Source: Triatoma infestans
Taxonomy: Eukaryota; Arthropoda; Insecta; Hemiptera; Reduviidae
DNA: 64,000 nt
Reading direction: 5' to 3'
Assembly: GCA_011037195.1 (NCBI GenBank)
Contig: JAAEAF010000658.1
Span: forward strand, 124,001 to 188,000
A program made the position numbers and the translations under genes. The notes under the pieces are model-generated. The model saw only the letters and a program-made list of their open reading frames with translations. It was not told the DNA's origin and made no database searches. Of this stretch, positions 11,325-22,230 are shown one piece after another. Each line of letters begins with the position of its first letter. Within the stretch, counting starts at the first letter, position 1.

Positions 11325-12025
11325 TTTTTACTCTCTCTTACTCCTAGCCAAACATATTTTAGCGAATGGTCTGTGTGAGTATTTGTGTGTGTGTAACAGA
11401 ATCTCAAAAACGAGAAGCCGTAGGGAGCACGAACTTGGTATTCCGTTTAGCTATTAACTCCGCATCAGTCACAAAATCCATTAACCGAAAGTGCGACTTT
11501 ACTGAGTGCTTTTTTTTTCTCAGTTTTTCGTGATTTTCCCAAAAACAGCTCCAACGATTTCCTTTAAACTTCGCGTATCTATCTGCACATATAAATACCT
11601 TACCACTTTTATTTGGAATATTTTCCCAGCGTTATATTATATGGTTTTTACCCACCTACATAATATTAATACACCTTAGAAGCATTAATAGTATTCTAGA
11701 TTTGACAGAATTTGGTTAACCGGAAGTATGATTTTAAAGTTAAATGAGTTTCTGAGTTTTTTTGGAATTTTCTTGAAAGCAGTTCTAATGATTTTCTTTA
11801 AACGCTTCTATGATTGCTGCATAGACAGTTGTTTATTTGGATATAGAACGCTCGACATCAGATCACTAAAGTATGCAATTAAAATCCTCACCACCATTTC
11901 TATGGTCAGCCCAATTAAACATTGTAATGTTGCTATTCTAAAGAAAATTACTTGATTAAATTGTATTAATTAGACAAGAGAAGGTCCTGTGAATGAATGT
12001 TTCCTTACAGATTCTTTTTTAAATC
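11325..12025 (+). repeat. HPR repeat copy, long subfamily
   Basis: Starts with TTTTACTCTCTCTTACTCC, then AGCGAATGGTCTGTGTG with a short GT tract at the expected place. The interior includes AACCGGAAGTATG near 11717 and blocks on GCTCCAACGATTTCCTTTAAAC and CAGCCCAATTAAACATTG. The end reads AAGAGAAGGTCCTGTGAATG with a degraded hairpin, then a T-run at about 12014. Short ORFs here are not genes. Confidence 0.75.
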
Positions 12026-12189
12026 ATAATGACAAGACAGGCAAATCCTTCTTGTTGCTATAACACCATACAGAAACCCTGTATTAAGATTATAGTAAAC
12101 CCTCATTTTTAATTAAATTATAGTTTATCATACTGAATGCAAATATAAAAATACTCCAGAATTCTTACACATTACAGCATTCTTAGAGA

Positions 12190-12750
12190 CGGCGTGTACG
12201 GGTCTTATCCGAGATGTGATATCTCTGTGAACCTGGGTAGACTAGCCACGGTCTTTGAGGCGGAGCTAGTCGCAATTATTACCTGCGCCGCCGAAATAAA
12301 AAGTCGGAGAAAGCATAACTCCAGGATCATCATTTATTCGCAATTGCCTCGTGGGAGATCAGCTCAAGGCTAGAGTGGGATTGCACTAAGTGCACTTAGG
12401 GAAATTAGTAGCCATAATAAGGTCTTTTGGGTACCTGTGCTTTCGAGTCATAGAGGCAATGAGGCGGCAGATCGTTTGGCCCGAGAGGGTTCCATTGGAA
12501 CACTTATCGGGCCGGAACCGTTCTGTGGTGTCTCAAGATGCCTTAGGAGTGCCTGTGTAGGTTTTGTCAGGAAGAAGAGGAAACAGCACTGCACGTTCTG
12601 TGTCACTGTGAGGGGCTTGTATGGCCGAAGTTTCGTCTCTTTGGAGATGACGCCTGCAAGCCTCAGCCAGGGACCCCTCTGGGGTCTATTAAGTCTATTA
12701 AGGCAGACAGGACTCGAGAGGGTGCTCTGATGACAGGTGCTCTAAATTGA
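12190..12750 (+). pseudogene. R1/LOA-type LINE: RNase H and C-terminal zinc-knuckle, internally deleted
   Basis: The 3' portion of a LINE pol. From 12190, GVYGSYPRCDISVNLG and TVFEAELVAI read as the first half of an RNase H domain. After a frame change, NKVFWVPV...HRGNEAADRLAREGS matches the end of RNase H. PEPFCGVSRCL follows, and then, in another frame, CRFCQEEEETALHVLCHC, the cysteine/histidine knuckle that closes these proteins, continuing to a stop at 12750. The segment normally found between FCGV and the knuckle (with a LTGHC-like motif) is missing, so there is an internal deletion near 12550. Confidence 0.8.
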
Positions 12751-12900
12751 TCACCTGGGATCCTCCCCAGACTCCACAGTTCGACTCAGAACAGGGCTGG
12801 GGAGGGGTCTCCAACTTAGGGCGCGCCACAATAGACCCATGGGGGTCGCGGTGGCGCAGGCTGAGAGCCAATCCCCCCCATAGAATCTAGAATCAACACA
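12751..12900 (+). other. Probable 3' UTR of the LINE relic
   Basis: Unusually GC-rich for the window, immediately after the stop codon. It contains GGCGCGCCACAATAGACCCA and GGTCGCGGTGGCGCAGGC, short 3' UTR motifs of a kind seen in R1/Jockey-group elements. The extent is a guess, because no tail or target duplication was found. Confidence 0.45.
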
Positions 12901-13132
12901 TTACAAGGGATTGGCCTAAACTGTTTCTATCCAGTTGGTAGCCTGATAGATAAGGCCAAAATTGAACGGCAAAGTGAACTGTGGCATGCTGCCCAACACG
13001 ATCCTTCCCCAATTAAAATCGACAGAATTGAACCTTGAAAAAAGATCAATGGCATTTTTTTTTTAATGGAAGGTGGAGTTATAGGCATAAAAACATTTGG
13101 AGGAGAATTGTTGAAATTAAAAAAAAAACCTA

Positions 13133-13388
13133 AGGCGCAACAGCCCATGAAGGGCCATGGCTAGCCAGACGGCGATTTGAATAGGGGAGCGTGAATGCAT
13201 TAATTTACCTTAATTCACATTAACTTATCACGCCGTTTAGTTCCGCCATTCGCTACTAGGCGCTACTAACTGTACCTTCTCCATTTTATCACGATGCTGG
13301 GTCAACACCGACTTTGCCCTCACGGGAATCGTACTCTGAATTGTCGCACGAAAGGCGAGTGCGCTAGCCACTAGACCAACGCGTGAGG
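13133..13388 (-). repeat. SINE family S1 (tRNA-headed)
   Basis: On the minus strand the head reads TGGTCTAGTGGCTAGCGC (A-box-like) and TACGATTCCCGTGAGGGC (B-box-like), spaced as in a tRNA. A body follows with GTCGGTGTTGACCCAGCATC and TTTAGCGGAACTAAACGGCG-type sequence. The tail is marked by GGGCTGTTGCGCC. Related copies lie at 31169-31404 and 42489-42746. It lacks tRNA 3' acceptor pairing, so it is not a tRNA gene. Confidence 0.75.
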
Positions 13389-13644
13389 ACATTGTTGAAA
13401 TAGAAACAGTTTATTTTCTATGTTTGGCCGTCTGGATGAAACTCATAATTCAAAGATTTGGATAAACTGATAGGTCATGAAGATCTCGTCTTTTAGTCAC
13501 AGTAACAGGTTCCTCAGTAGGTATATGAGGTTTCCATATTTATTGCAAAAGACGATGTCTTAATGCTAAGCAACCAAATTCCCATGAGAAAGTAGAATTA
13601 CATTTTACGGGAGATTAAGAGGCGCGCCGCAGTGTAAAATTAAG

Positions 13645-13915
13645 CACTTACATACAGATGTCCGGTATTTTATCCGTTGTGCATGCATATTTGGTTTCGT
13701 TCCTTACCTGTTTCAGATATATACAACCAACAAGTGTGAGTCTAACAGAAACATTTCGTTGAAGTGAACTCTCTACGCGAACTTGGTGAATTTGTTCTGA
13801 CGATGGATAAAAATCCGAAACCGGTGCAAAGGAACAAAACTAATGTGCATGCTAAGACGGATAAAATACCGGATGTTATCCAGCATTGCGGACCCACCTA
13901 TATTTTCAACAATTT
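13645..13915. mobile_element. Foldback element F1, copy with unequal arms
   Basis: Two inverted segments face each other: GTCCGGTATTTTATCCG with GCATGCATATT on the left (about 13658-13700), and GCATGCTAAGACGGATAAAA with TACCGGATG on the right (about 13845-13878). The right arm is longer and contains ACAAGTGTGAGTCTAACAG and GACGATGGATAAAAATCCG. The interior of the left arm has been lost. It is the same family as 27964-28385 and 48305-48478. No transposase is present. Confidence 0.65.
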
Positions 13916-15770
13916 ATAGATATTTATAAAGATCCAATTTGATTGGTCATTTTTTTGGGAGGGGTCCAAGTTTTCTATCATTGAGAGAAATTATGTTTGG
14001 AACGATTTCAGATATTCAGCATAAAACACTGTCAAGTCTAAAAATTCAAATAAAATTTAGTCAATTGAAATGTGAAAAATATAGTAACCGAAAACCGTAC
14101 TTCAGTGTTTCTTGTTAGATAGAGGATAGATAAAAGTTAGATAAATCGATAGATAAATTATTTTATTTTATATAAAGAAAAAACTACATATTACAAAAAA
14201 TGATAACTTCTGTAACAAAGAAAATAAAGTAATTTTTGCACTTAATAAACAAAAAGCAAATTCCGGCATGATATTTCACTGTTATTGGCATATTTAATAA
14301 ATTCTGGCATATTTAAATTTACTGTTATAATTTTAAACATAACACTGTGTTTCACTTACTAATCTTAATGTAGGTACTTCAAACTTCGCCCTCTTTTAGA
14401 TTGTATAATGGACACCAAAGAACCCTATTATATTAGATGTACCATTTCCCATTAAGATTTAAAAGATCCTCTCTACTTTTCATGACAATGCTAATACTTT
14501 TTTGTTCCATCTCATTGTTTACATAATTTACATGTTTTGACACAACATTATATAAACCGGTGCCCATTTATCTAACTGGAAGCATATTTTACTTCAGACA
14601 AACAATCATATTTTACACACAATTCTATCCACATTTTATACCATTTTACACTTTTAATAATTTCCATAACCATTATCTTAACAAATCTATTATTGAGTAA
14701 TTCAATATTTTTTTGACATACGTAAAATTTAACTCTGAAATATAAATATGGAAAAGATTACAGCCAATTTCTTGCTAGATTAATCTAAAATTTAATATGA
14801 AATAATAATTGATTTCAAGTATCTTGACGCTGGAAACCTGTAAATATTTTTTTGTCTTTTGTGTCCCCTCCTAAAAAGTTCCTAAACTTCATCCGAAAAA
14901 GCACATAAACTTTGTATTTTTAGATCTGGACTAAACTAGCAATAGTAAATCATAAAGATCAAGTCCGGGTTGGAAGGACTTATACAATAGTCATCGCCCC
15001 CTCCCACCACAGCTATTTTGATTATCGTCCGCATACAACACTGCTCAAGGCCTTGGGGCAATCAGTTAAACACATAAGTGAAAATACATTATGTTGGGAT
15101 TAAATGAAAATAAAGTGTTTTCTTTTTTTTTTTGTATTTTGAAAGGTGATCAACATCAATGGTCTTTTGCACCATCAAATAGACACTTTACCTTTTAGTA
15201 AAACACTATATATTATTGGAACATTTTAATACAAAAAAAAATTAACTAACAATATAGATACAATCTTAACCTTTTTATTTCAATTTAACGCTACTCTACT
15301 CGTTTACTTTTGCTTGATTAGTTTGGCAGATCAAAAACTGATTGATCATTAATAGATTATTACTAGTACAATCATTAATAAATTATTTCCTAATTCTGAT
15401 CGTGTAAGATTTACATTTATCCTAGCAAGTATATTCATCCTTATAAATACATTTATCCTTACAAATACAATTGTCCATCAAAACACAAATACCCTACTCA
15501 CATACGTCTAAGTTTATTGTAAATAAAATATTTATTATTTAGTTAAATTTTGTTTTTCAAACTATGAAGTATGAAATGCTTGTACTCAACGTTAACGGAT
15601 TCATTTAAGTATCTTATAATTTTTTAAGTATTTATTGCAAGTGCACTTTTAATCTCGTAACTCTATAATCCATAATTCAATTAAATACGGTAATGACCTT
15701 AATTTTAGTTCTTAATTTTATACACTTAAGCACTTTAGCACTTAATTTTATCCAAAAATTTAAAGGTATT
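13916..15770. other. AT-rich region without genes
   Basis: A long, unremarkable A/T-rich stretch. There is a GATAGA-type low-complexity patch near 14118-14155 and a T-run near 15121. A stretch at 15045-15110 resembles the sequence at 10440-10500 (CATTATGTTGGGATTAAAT versus CAATATGTTGGGTCAGAATT), possibly an old SINE body. No coding signal was found on either strand. Confidence 0.4.
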
Positions 15771-15775
15771 CAAAG

Positions 15776-15962
15776 GGGCGGGTGTTGGTGTAGTATTATG
15801 AGCATGGACTTGTAACTGGGCGGTCCCCAGTTCAAGTCCTCGCGTAAAACTGCTAAATTTTTTATTCATTTGAAAAATGTTGATAGTACAGTAAACGCTT
15901 CCGCCGCCGTCCGCGACACTAAATTTGGTAGTTGGACGTTAAGCCCGCCGCCTGAAAAATGG
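15776..15962 (+). repeat. SINE family S2 (tRNA-headed)
   Basis: The head has GGTGTAGTATTATGAGCATGG (A-box side) and CCCCAGTTCAAGTCC (B box). The body ends in CGCTTCCGCCGCCGTCCGCG, then ACTAAATTTGGTAGTTGGAC and GTTAAGCCCGCC. Minus-strand relatives at 23692-23872 and 38772-38934 share the TTGGTAGTTGGAC block and the gap between head and body. It is not a functional tRNA, because the acceptor stem is not formed. Confidence 0.75.
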
Positions 15963-16154
15963 GCTTTACTTTTAAAGAAAATCAGTTAATCGGAAATACG
16001 ATTTTTGTATTGAATAATTTGGAAATTAGGTATCCCTATATGGTGCCACACAATACAATGTAGGGTTTCGCACTTGGAGGAAATTAAGAGTAATCAAATA
16101 TTCAATAAAAATTTTGACGATTAAGACAAGTGGGAAGAAGGTAAAGAGATGAGT

Positions 16155-16570
16155 ATATTCCCTGATAGCCAAGCTACACTACAGGTTTTGGGTGGAGCTC
16201 TAAATTGGGTGAATGTAGGAGAAGACTTAATAGCAACGTTCAGAGAAGCAGAGTAGAGCTCTTCTGAGACATGCGGGTTATAGAGGACAATAATTAGAGG
16301 GCGGGCAAGTTGGCCTCAGATGAAATCCTCATTCCCGTTTTATGGTTCCCAGCCATCACAAGCAATTTTGCGATAGAGAAATCAAAAAAATGGAGCAAAA
16401 GAGAATTATAGAAGCACTGGGAGAGTGACGCGGTGGGATATTTCTAGGCTAAAAAGATTTTAAAAAAGTAGAAGGCAGGAGAACTTGAGGTAGCTTTTGA
16501 TTAGGATACAATGGAAAGTACTGGTAGGTGTATTGACAGCACGTCATTTTACAAAATAGGCAGGACGTTT
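16155..16570 (+). pseudogene. R1/I-type LINE: RNase H and downstream region, heavily decayed
   Basis: DSQATLQVLGGALN at about 16166 matches the second catalytic region of RNase H (DSQAAL). After frame changes, words like RWDIS, WSKRE and STGRCID appear; the last, at about 16511-16532, corresponds in another frame to KVLVGVLTAHH, the conserved LVGVLTGHH motif of this LINE group. Stops and shifts are frequent. Assignment rests on motif order rather than a continuous reading frame. Confidence 0.6.
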
Positions 16571-16754
16571 AGTTCTTTGTGAGTCAGAATTGTGAATATC
16601 TAGGTCACTACAACAATTCGTCAGTGTCACCGTTAGTCATAAAAATTACGTAAGAAATTTTATTTCCTATTTTCATGCCAGGAAAAGGAACTTGTGTGAA
16701 AGTTCAACTCATTTTTACTTATTTCAGAATAATAAATTTGTGATAAATATGTAT

Positions 16755-17300
16755 ATCAACATCCAGTGTGATACACTCACACGACTTTCTCGTACTGCAG
16801 TTGACATAGTTCAATAACTGACAAATTTTAAACTTATAATTTTTTTTTTTTCAATACTGAAGTATCCCTCCAGGATGATAGTTTGTTTTCCTACATGTTC
16901 CATAATTTGTGGTATTAAATGTAATAAAAGAATATGCTTTCTTTTATTAATAAATATATCACCTAGTTTATATCAATGGGAGAATTTTAATAAAAATGAC
17001 CTTTTGGAGCAAAGCATTAATCCCCACTCCTCCGAAACTTCTTTAAATGATCTTTCTCGGAAATAAGATTTCCTGTATAGTCAGCGGAAGGTTTAGTGTG
17101 CGTCGGAGCTTTTTCTTTTTTCATGTAAATAGCGTAAAAGTAAAAAAGCAATGATTGTAAAAAGCTTTGTTTTTATGGATTTTGAATGAAAACTTTGTGT
17201 CGGATGCGAATGGAATCACAAGTCTGAGCTTCCTGTCATTTTCCCTGTTTTTGAGATATTTCGTAAATTCACTTTTTCTGTTTTTTTTTTTTTTAAATCA
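16755..17300 (-). repeat. HPR repeat copy, shortened
   Basis: Begins with AGTGTGATACACTCACACGA and CTTTCTCGTACTGCAG, a variant of the hairpin end and 15-mer. The interior has lost some modules. It ends near the word ATTTTCCCTGTTTTTGAGATAT and a T-run at 17281-17296, without a good right hairpin. The 63-residue ORF inside is repeat-derived. Confidence 0.65.
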
Positions 17301-18008
17301 TATAGGACCACAGAAACCATTTTTCTAAATAAATAAAAAAATTTCTCACGATGAAATCATAAAAAAAAAAAAAAAAAAATTTGTAAATTACTGTTAAATT
17401 ATTGGCTATTTATGTTACCTGTCCGTCTTCTGCAAAAAATCTACCTTCAACCTGAACTTCACAACCATTTCTTCCACCTATATAGACGGAGCTATTCTCA
17501 AGAGATATGATTGGAAAAAAAAGTTTCCATTTTCCAAGTTAGCGCTTTTCCATCCACAACTTGCCTTCACTCTCGTCACCACCAGTTATCACCCACTCTC
17601 TGACAACCGCCTATTTTTTGACATTGATTGATTGATTATTTCTAATTTCTAATATATATTTTCTCCAACCATTCTACTGGACCTTGGTGTATGACGTAAT
17701 ATTTTTTTCTTTTTTTTTGGAAAATTCATCTGAAATCTTTTATGATTTCATATATAATGTAACCCAGTTTATTTTAGCCTTAGTAACTTTAAATAAACAA
17801 TAATCTAAATAAATGTTTAATAAACCAATTACATATCCAAAAATTTTAACAATTTCATAATTTTAAGTAATTAAAAATTAAAAATAATGGATGATTAAAA
17901 AAAAAAATGGACGAAACCAAAATACTGGTTAACATTTTAAGTTTAGAATAAATTTCCCATATGCTTAATGTATATTTCTAAATTTCTATCATTATATATC
18001 CATATAAT
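17301..18008. other. AT-rich region without genes
   Basis: A/T-rich DNA with an A-run at 17361-17380, T-runs near 17700, and scattered AT dinucleotides leading into the (ATT)n tract of the next LINE. No coding or RNA feature was seen. Confidence 0.5.
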
Positions 18009-19845
18009 ATATAATATAATAATAATAATAATAATAGTGTTTATTTAGTAAAAAAAATACATATATATCGCTTAATAAACTATAAAAAAGAGATAAACAC
18101 AAAATGCATCGAGATTTTTCTCCGTCTGCTGGGTTGCAAATTTACAATCATTACTGTAAAATACAACAAAAGATACAACAAATACAGAAGAAAAAAACTA
18201 AATACAAAATAAATGAAAAAAGAAAACAACTATTCCTTTAATATATACAAAACTTCTAATCACACACGGATGATAAAAAATATATACATAAATAAAAAAT
18301 AAAACCTTATTAATGATTAAATTCATTAACTAAAAATTGTCTATACAGGAGAGAATCTTTCAAGTATTTACAAAGGATATTCCAATTTTCACCGTTCAGA
18401 TATCTACAGAGTTCTAATTCGTTAAAAACCTTCTTACCGAAATATTTTAATCTGTAGCTAACTAAGACTGGGCAACTAGATATGAAGTGAATAGCGTCCT
18501 CTACTTGGTTCAAATTACATAACGAGCATAGCTGAGGTAGATCTGTATTAAATGGTCTGTAATTCAAATTTAATGTTTCCGTCCGTGCTTTTAAAATTAA
18601 TTTAATATCATTGAAACTTCTATTAGTTAAATAATTGCAGTTATAATTTAATTTTGGGTAGATTTTATGATGTGATCCCGCTAATGCCCTCACTTCCGCA
18701 TTCACTTTACATTCATTTTCTAATTTATTTAATATTTTATTTAATTTCCCCTTCCACGATTCCAAAGAATTGGTACTAAGATCTTCCAACTGCAACTGGA
18801 ATTTTTCACCTAAATTTTTCCAAGTATTAAACCAAAATAATTTTCTCGAGATAACATATGAAGCAATAAGTTTTGGTAACCTACCATCTGGCAATTTAAG
18901 AATTTTCATTATATAGTTAAAGTGCAATCTTAAGGTATAAATGTACATATCATTTTTTCCTAATTCTAACTGCAACATATAATTTGGTGTATTTGTAGGA
19001 AGTTAGAATAATTTTTTAAGAAAAAACCTTTGTAATTTTTCCACATAATCATACTGTCTATAACCCCAAACTTTGGCAGCATAGCACATAACAGTGCGAG
19101 ATGTGGCATGAAACAATCTGTATTTTGAGTTTAAAGGGATATGCGGGTTAGCTATTAATTTCGACCAGGTATTATTCAGGGCGAATTTAGACAACACTAA
19201 TTTTTCCTTTAAATGTAAATTAACGGACAGTGAAGTTATCAGAAAAAGGCCGAGATACTTATAATTTTTGACTACATCTATTGATTGGCCTTCGAAATAC
19301 CAGCTTTCATTTACCGCACGTCTACCTCCCTTTTTTTTACAAATGAGAATTTTTGATTTGTCCATATTTACTGTTAAACCCCAGTTTTTACAATAATGAC
19401 TCAGCGAATCTATCATATTTTGCAGCGTTACTGGGTTATCTGCAATCAAAACTACATCATCCGCATACATTAGTATTCGAATGTTTGTATTTCCTAAATA
19501 CAGACCACCTCCAATTTCATCAACCAAATCATTCAGATATATAGAGAAGAGGGTAGCAGATAACAAACAGCCTTGCTTAACTCCAGATTTAGTAAGAAAA
19601 AAATTCGACATACTATCTTCACCCCAACTGCAGCACGTGTTTCATTATGCAAATCTTTTATTACATTAACAAATTTGTTTGACAGTCCAATTTTTAGTAA
19701 CTTAAAAAACAATAAATTTCTGGGGACAGAGTCGAAAGCAGCCTTGAAATCGATAAAAAATAAATAAATCTTTTTTGTTGTTTTCTCTTCCAGTTTTAGT
19801 TGTATCAATTTAGTTGTATCAATTTAGTTGTATCAAATATATTGG
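18009..19845 (-). mobile_element. 5'-truncated LINE with ATT-repeat tail
   Basis: A non-LTR retrotransposon copy of about 1.8 kb on the minus strand, comprising the coding part (18310-19808) and a 3' UTR of about 300 bp. On the minus strand the element ends in TAAATAAACAC followed by (ATT)n at about 18014-18040, so it has a microsatellite tail rather than poly(A). The 5' truncation point abuts a 14-bp unit (TAGTTGTATCAATT) repeated almost three times at 19797-19837, then a GA-rich tract. No certain target duplication was found. It is the least decayed protein-coding element in the window. Confidence 0.8.
18310..19808 (-). pseudogene. LINE reverse transcriptase, one frameshift and one stop
   Basis: Reads from palm to C-terminus. 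FIDFKAAFDSVPRN holds RT motif A (F.DFK.AFD), SGVKQGCLLSATLFSIYLND holds block 4, ILMYADDVVLIA the catalytic YADD, and NYKYLGL block 7. Downstream are W and C/H-rich regions, including LCSLCNLNQVEDAIHFISSC, a C-x2-C...H...C knuckle. A frameshift of one or two bases lies at about 19615, just before block 4. A single TAA separates FFLKKLF from LPTNTPNYML near 18985. Otherwise nearly 500 residues are intact. The upstream endonuclease is absent. The clade cannot be fixed from sequence alone; an APE-type I/Jockey-group element is likely. Confidence 0.85.
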
Positions 19846-19905
19846 AGAGAGAAAGAGAGAGCGAGCGAGTGACTGACAGTCAGACAGACAGAGAGAGAAA
19901 TTCCA
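19846..19905. repeat. GA/CAGA-rich low-complexity tract
   Basis: GAGAGA followed by GAGCGAGCGAGTGACTGACAG and CAGACAGACAGAGAGAG. It lies exactly between the truncated LINE and the transposase relic. Confidence 0.7.
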
Positions 19906-19950
19906 AATGATATCCTACTTAATTTTTCAAGGATCCCAAATAAAATCTAT

Positions 19951-20530
19951 TCACATTAGTTGTTCAAAAATATGCACCTTAAATACTCTCTTTTGGTCCA
20001 GTTTTCTATTGACCGCAATCATTACAGAATTATGACTGGGATTTCTTGGGCAGGCTTCAGAATTTCTTTCTATAAGTTCTTCTATAGTGGAAATCTTGTG
20101 ATAAGTCAAAAACTTTTTTTTTTTTTTTAGGTATTCCCACAGGAAGCAATTCAAGAACGGGTCACTGATTAGGATCGTGCGTAACAATCCGTTTATCCCA
20201 ATAAGTGTGATTTATATAAACGCCTTACTATCCTAGCATTATGAGCTGGACATCCATCTTGTTAAAAGTATATCATTTGTCGGCGAATTTCACTTTAGAA
20301 TACCTAGACTCCATTCAATGTAAAGTAAAAAATATGGACCTAGGAAAAGTTGATTTCCTATTAGGCAGCACCATATATTTGTCGAAATTATTGTCTGATT
20401 CCTTGTTTGCTGATATGTAATATCTGGATTTTCATCTATCCATATTCGGAAATGCCACGTATTTAACAATCCATTATTCGTAAATTTACATTCATCATTC
20501 CTTAAAATATGTCTTTGTTCACTTCTAAAA
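19951..20530 (-). pseudogene. IS630-like (Tc1/mariner superfamily) DDE transposase relic
   Basis: Minus-strand reading in order: FTNNGLLNTWHFRIW (about 20440-20490), a WCCLIGNQLFLGPYF stretch, QDGCPAHNARIVRRL (about 20220-20262) with the second catalytic Asp, then SDPFLNCFLWEYLK in place of the usual SPDLTPLDFFLWG-type third motif, and a C-terminus with FLTYHKISTIEELIERN. This order is that of a transposase family abundant in insects and chelicerates. At least three frame changes and several stops occur. The N-terminal helix-turn-helix part is absent, cut off by the T-run at 20535. Confidence 0.75.

Positions 20531-20534
<4 letters not shown>

Positions 20535-20573
<39 letters not shown>
20535..20573. 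repeat. Poly(T) tract
   Basis: An uninterrupted run of about 39 T, next to the truncated transposase relic. It may be the A-tail of a later minus-strand insertion, but no retroposon body is visible to the right. Confidence 0.85.
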
Positions 20574-20574
<1 letters not shown>

Positions 20575-21009
20575 TATTTAAGCGCCCTTAAAACATTCAT
20601 ATTTCCTGTGAAAAGCTTAATTTCTAATAATATTCATCATTTCAAATTCTATAAATTATAGATGAACGTTATTTATCATTTAGGCTCATCATAATGGGAA
20701 AATTAATTACGTAACTGTACGGCCTCTAAAATTGTGGAATGAAAAAACCGTTTTATTCTGAGCATGAATTGTTTACATAACCATTACATAATTAAATTTT
20801 TATAAAACTGGTCATATTAAATTCAATTATTAGGCTTTGTTTTTGAATGTGACTAAAACAAAACAAAAATATCTGATTAATTTACTAGATGGAAAATTTA
20901 ATTAAATTTCGCTATTGTATTTTGTGCCATTGAATTGTAAATTCATGATTCAATTATAAATTCATTAATAATTCTTATAATTTCTATTTTTTTTTTGTTT
21001 TATCTTGTC

Positions 21010-21415
21010 AGATTTTGTGATCGTGTCAAATTTTCGATATCGGAAATTTGTACCGGAAGTATACGTTTTGAGTGTAGATGATATTTAGGAAATTTAATGA
21101 AAATCGTAGGAGCCGCTTTCTAGTGAATTACGAAAACTAAAAAAAAAAAGAAGAAAAATACAATCAGTAATGCCGCACTTCCGGTTGTTTGTTGTTGCCT
21201 GAAATCTTCGTGTCAGATGCTTTGATAGTAACTCAACGGAATACCAAGTTTGAGCTTCCTGCAATTTTCCATTTTTCAGTTATTGTGTTCACATGTACAC
21301 ACGCACACACACGTATAGACCAATTTTATCTTCCTCAGAGAACCTCAAAACTCAATTTCGAAAATTTGACACGATCGCAATACTTCCTCTTTCTAGATTT
21401 AAGAGAGAGAGAAAA
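21010..21415. repeat. HPR repeat, inverted (head-to-head) composite
   Basis: The left part reads GATCGTGTCAAATTTTCGAT and ACCGGAAGTATAC, the start of the family. The right part ends AATTTGACACGATCGCAATA, the same start in reverse. Both outer edges are therefore the same terminus, with the (CA)n tract near 21297-21312 and CACTTCCGGTTG near 21176 in between. It differs from the normal copies, which have two different ends. Confidence 0.65.
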
Positions 21416-22230
21416 ACTGAAGTGGCTTATCCTAATAAGAGTAGGACTAAAGACCCTAGTGTTCATTCTGTAATATATATATATATGTCTTTATTAGTCC
21501 GTAAAACGTGACGTCAGCACAACATGAAGGAGAATTTTTCTAATTCATAAAATCGCATTATAATTAAATATTTATAAAACCAATAATCTGCTCATGATTT
21601 GTTAAAAATCAGAGTATTATGATTCTATATCAATCAGTTTAGTAACATATATGATGCTGTCTGCCTTTTAAAACCATTGTACGTAAACATTATTCTGTTA
21701 TAAAGCTTATAATAAATAACCGAATGGCCATTTCTTTACTAATTCTATTGTTATTGCCCATAGTATAGTAATATCTCTGGTACATTTTATCCTATATCCC
21801 ATAGTGTATTAAAAGATTTAATGTACTTAATCGCATCAAAATTTCTATTTCTCTCCCCCTAATGGTAAATTGTTGCTTCCACTTTTCTTTACCCCCTCTA
21901 TTAATGTTCCTAAATGATGTAACATATATGTGTGATATAATAGGGATTGTTGTACCGTTCAAAATGAAAATATCTTTTTTCTATAATAAACCAAAGTAAA
22001 TCCTTCATATATAAAATAGGATGAGATGATACCTTGGTACGAATAGCAGGGGGAGAGAAATTACCCTATGGTAGCACTCTCAACGGGATGTTGTAAAAAT
22101 GCTTGGTCCATCAGGAAGGACATGTCGGAGCTATGAAGGAAATCAAAGGTTGAAACGGGATGTATGATTTTTAGGAATAGTAAGGAAGGCAAGAGACTAT
22201 TGACAAATGGATTAGAGAGAGAGAGAGAGA

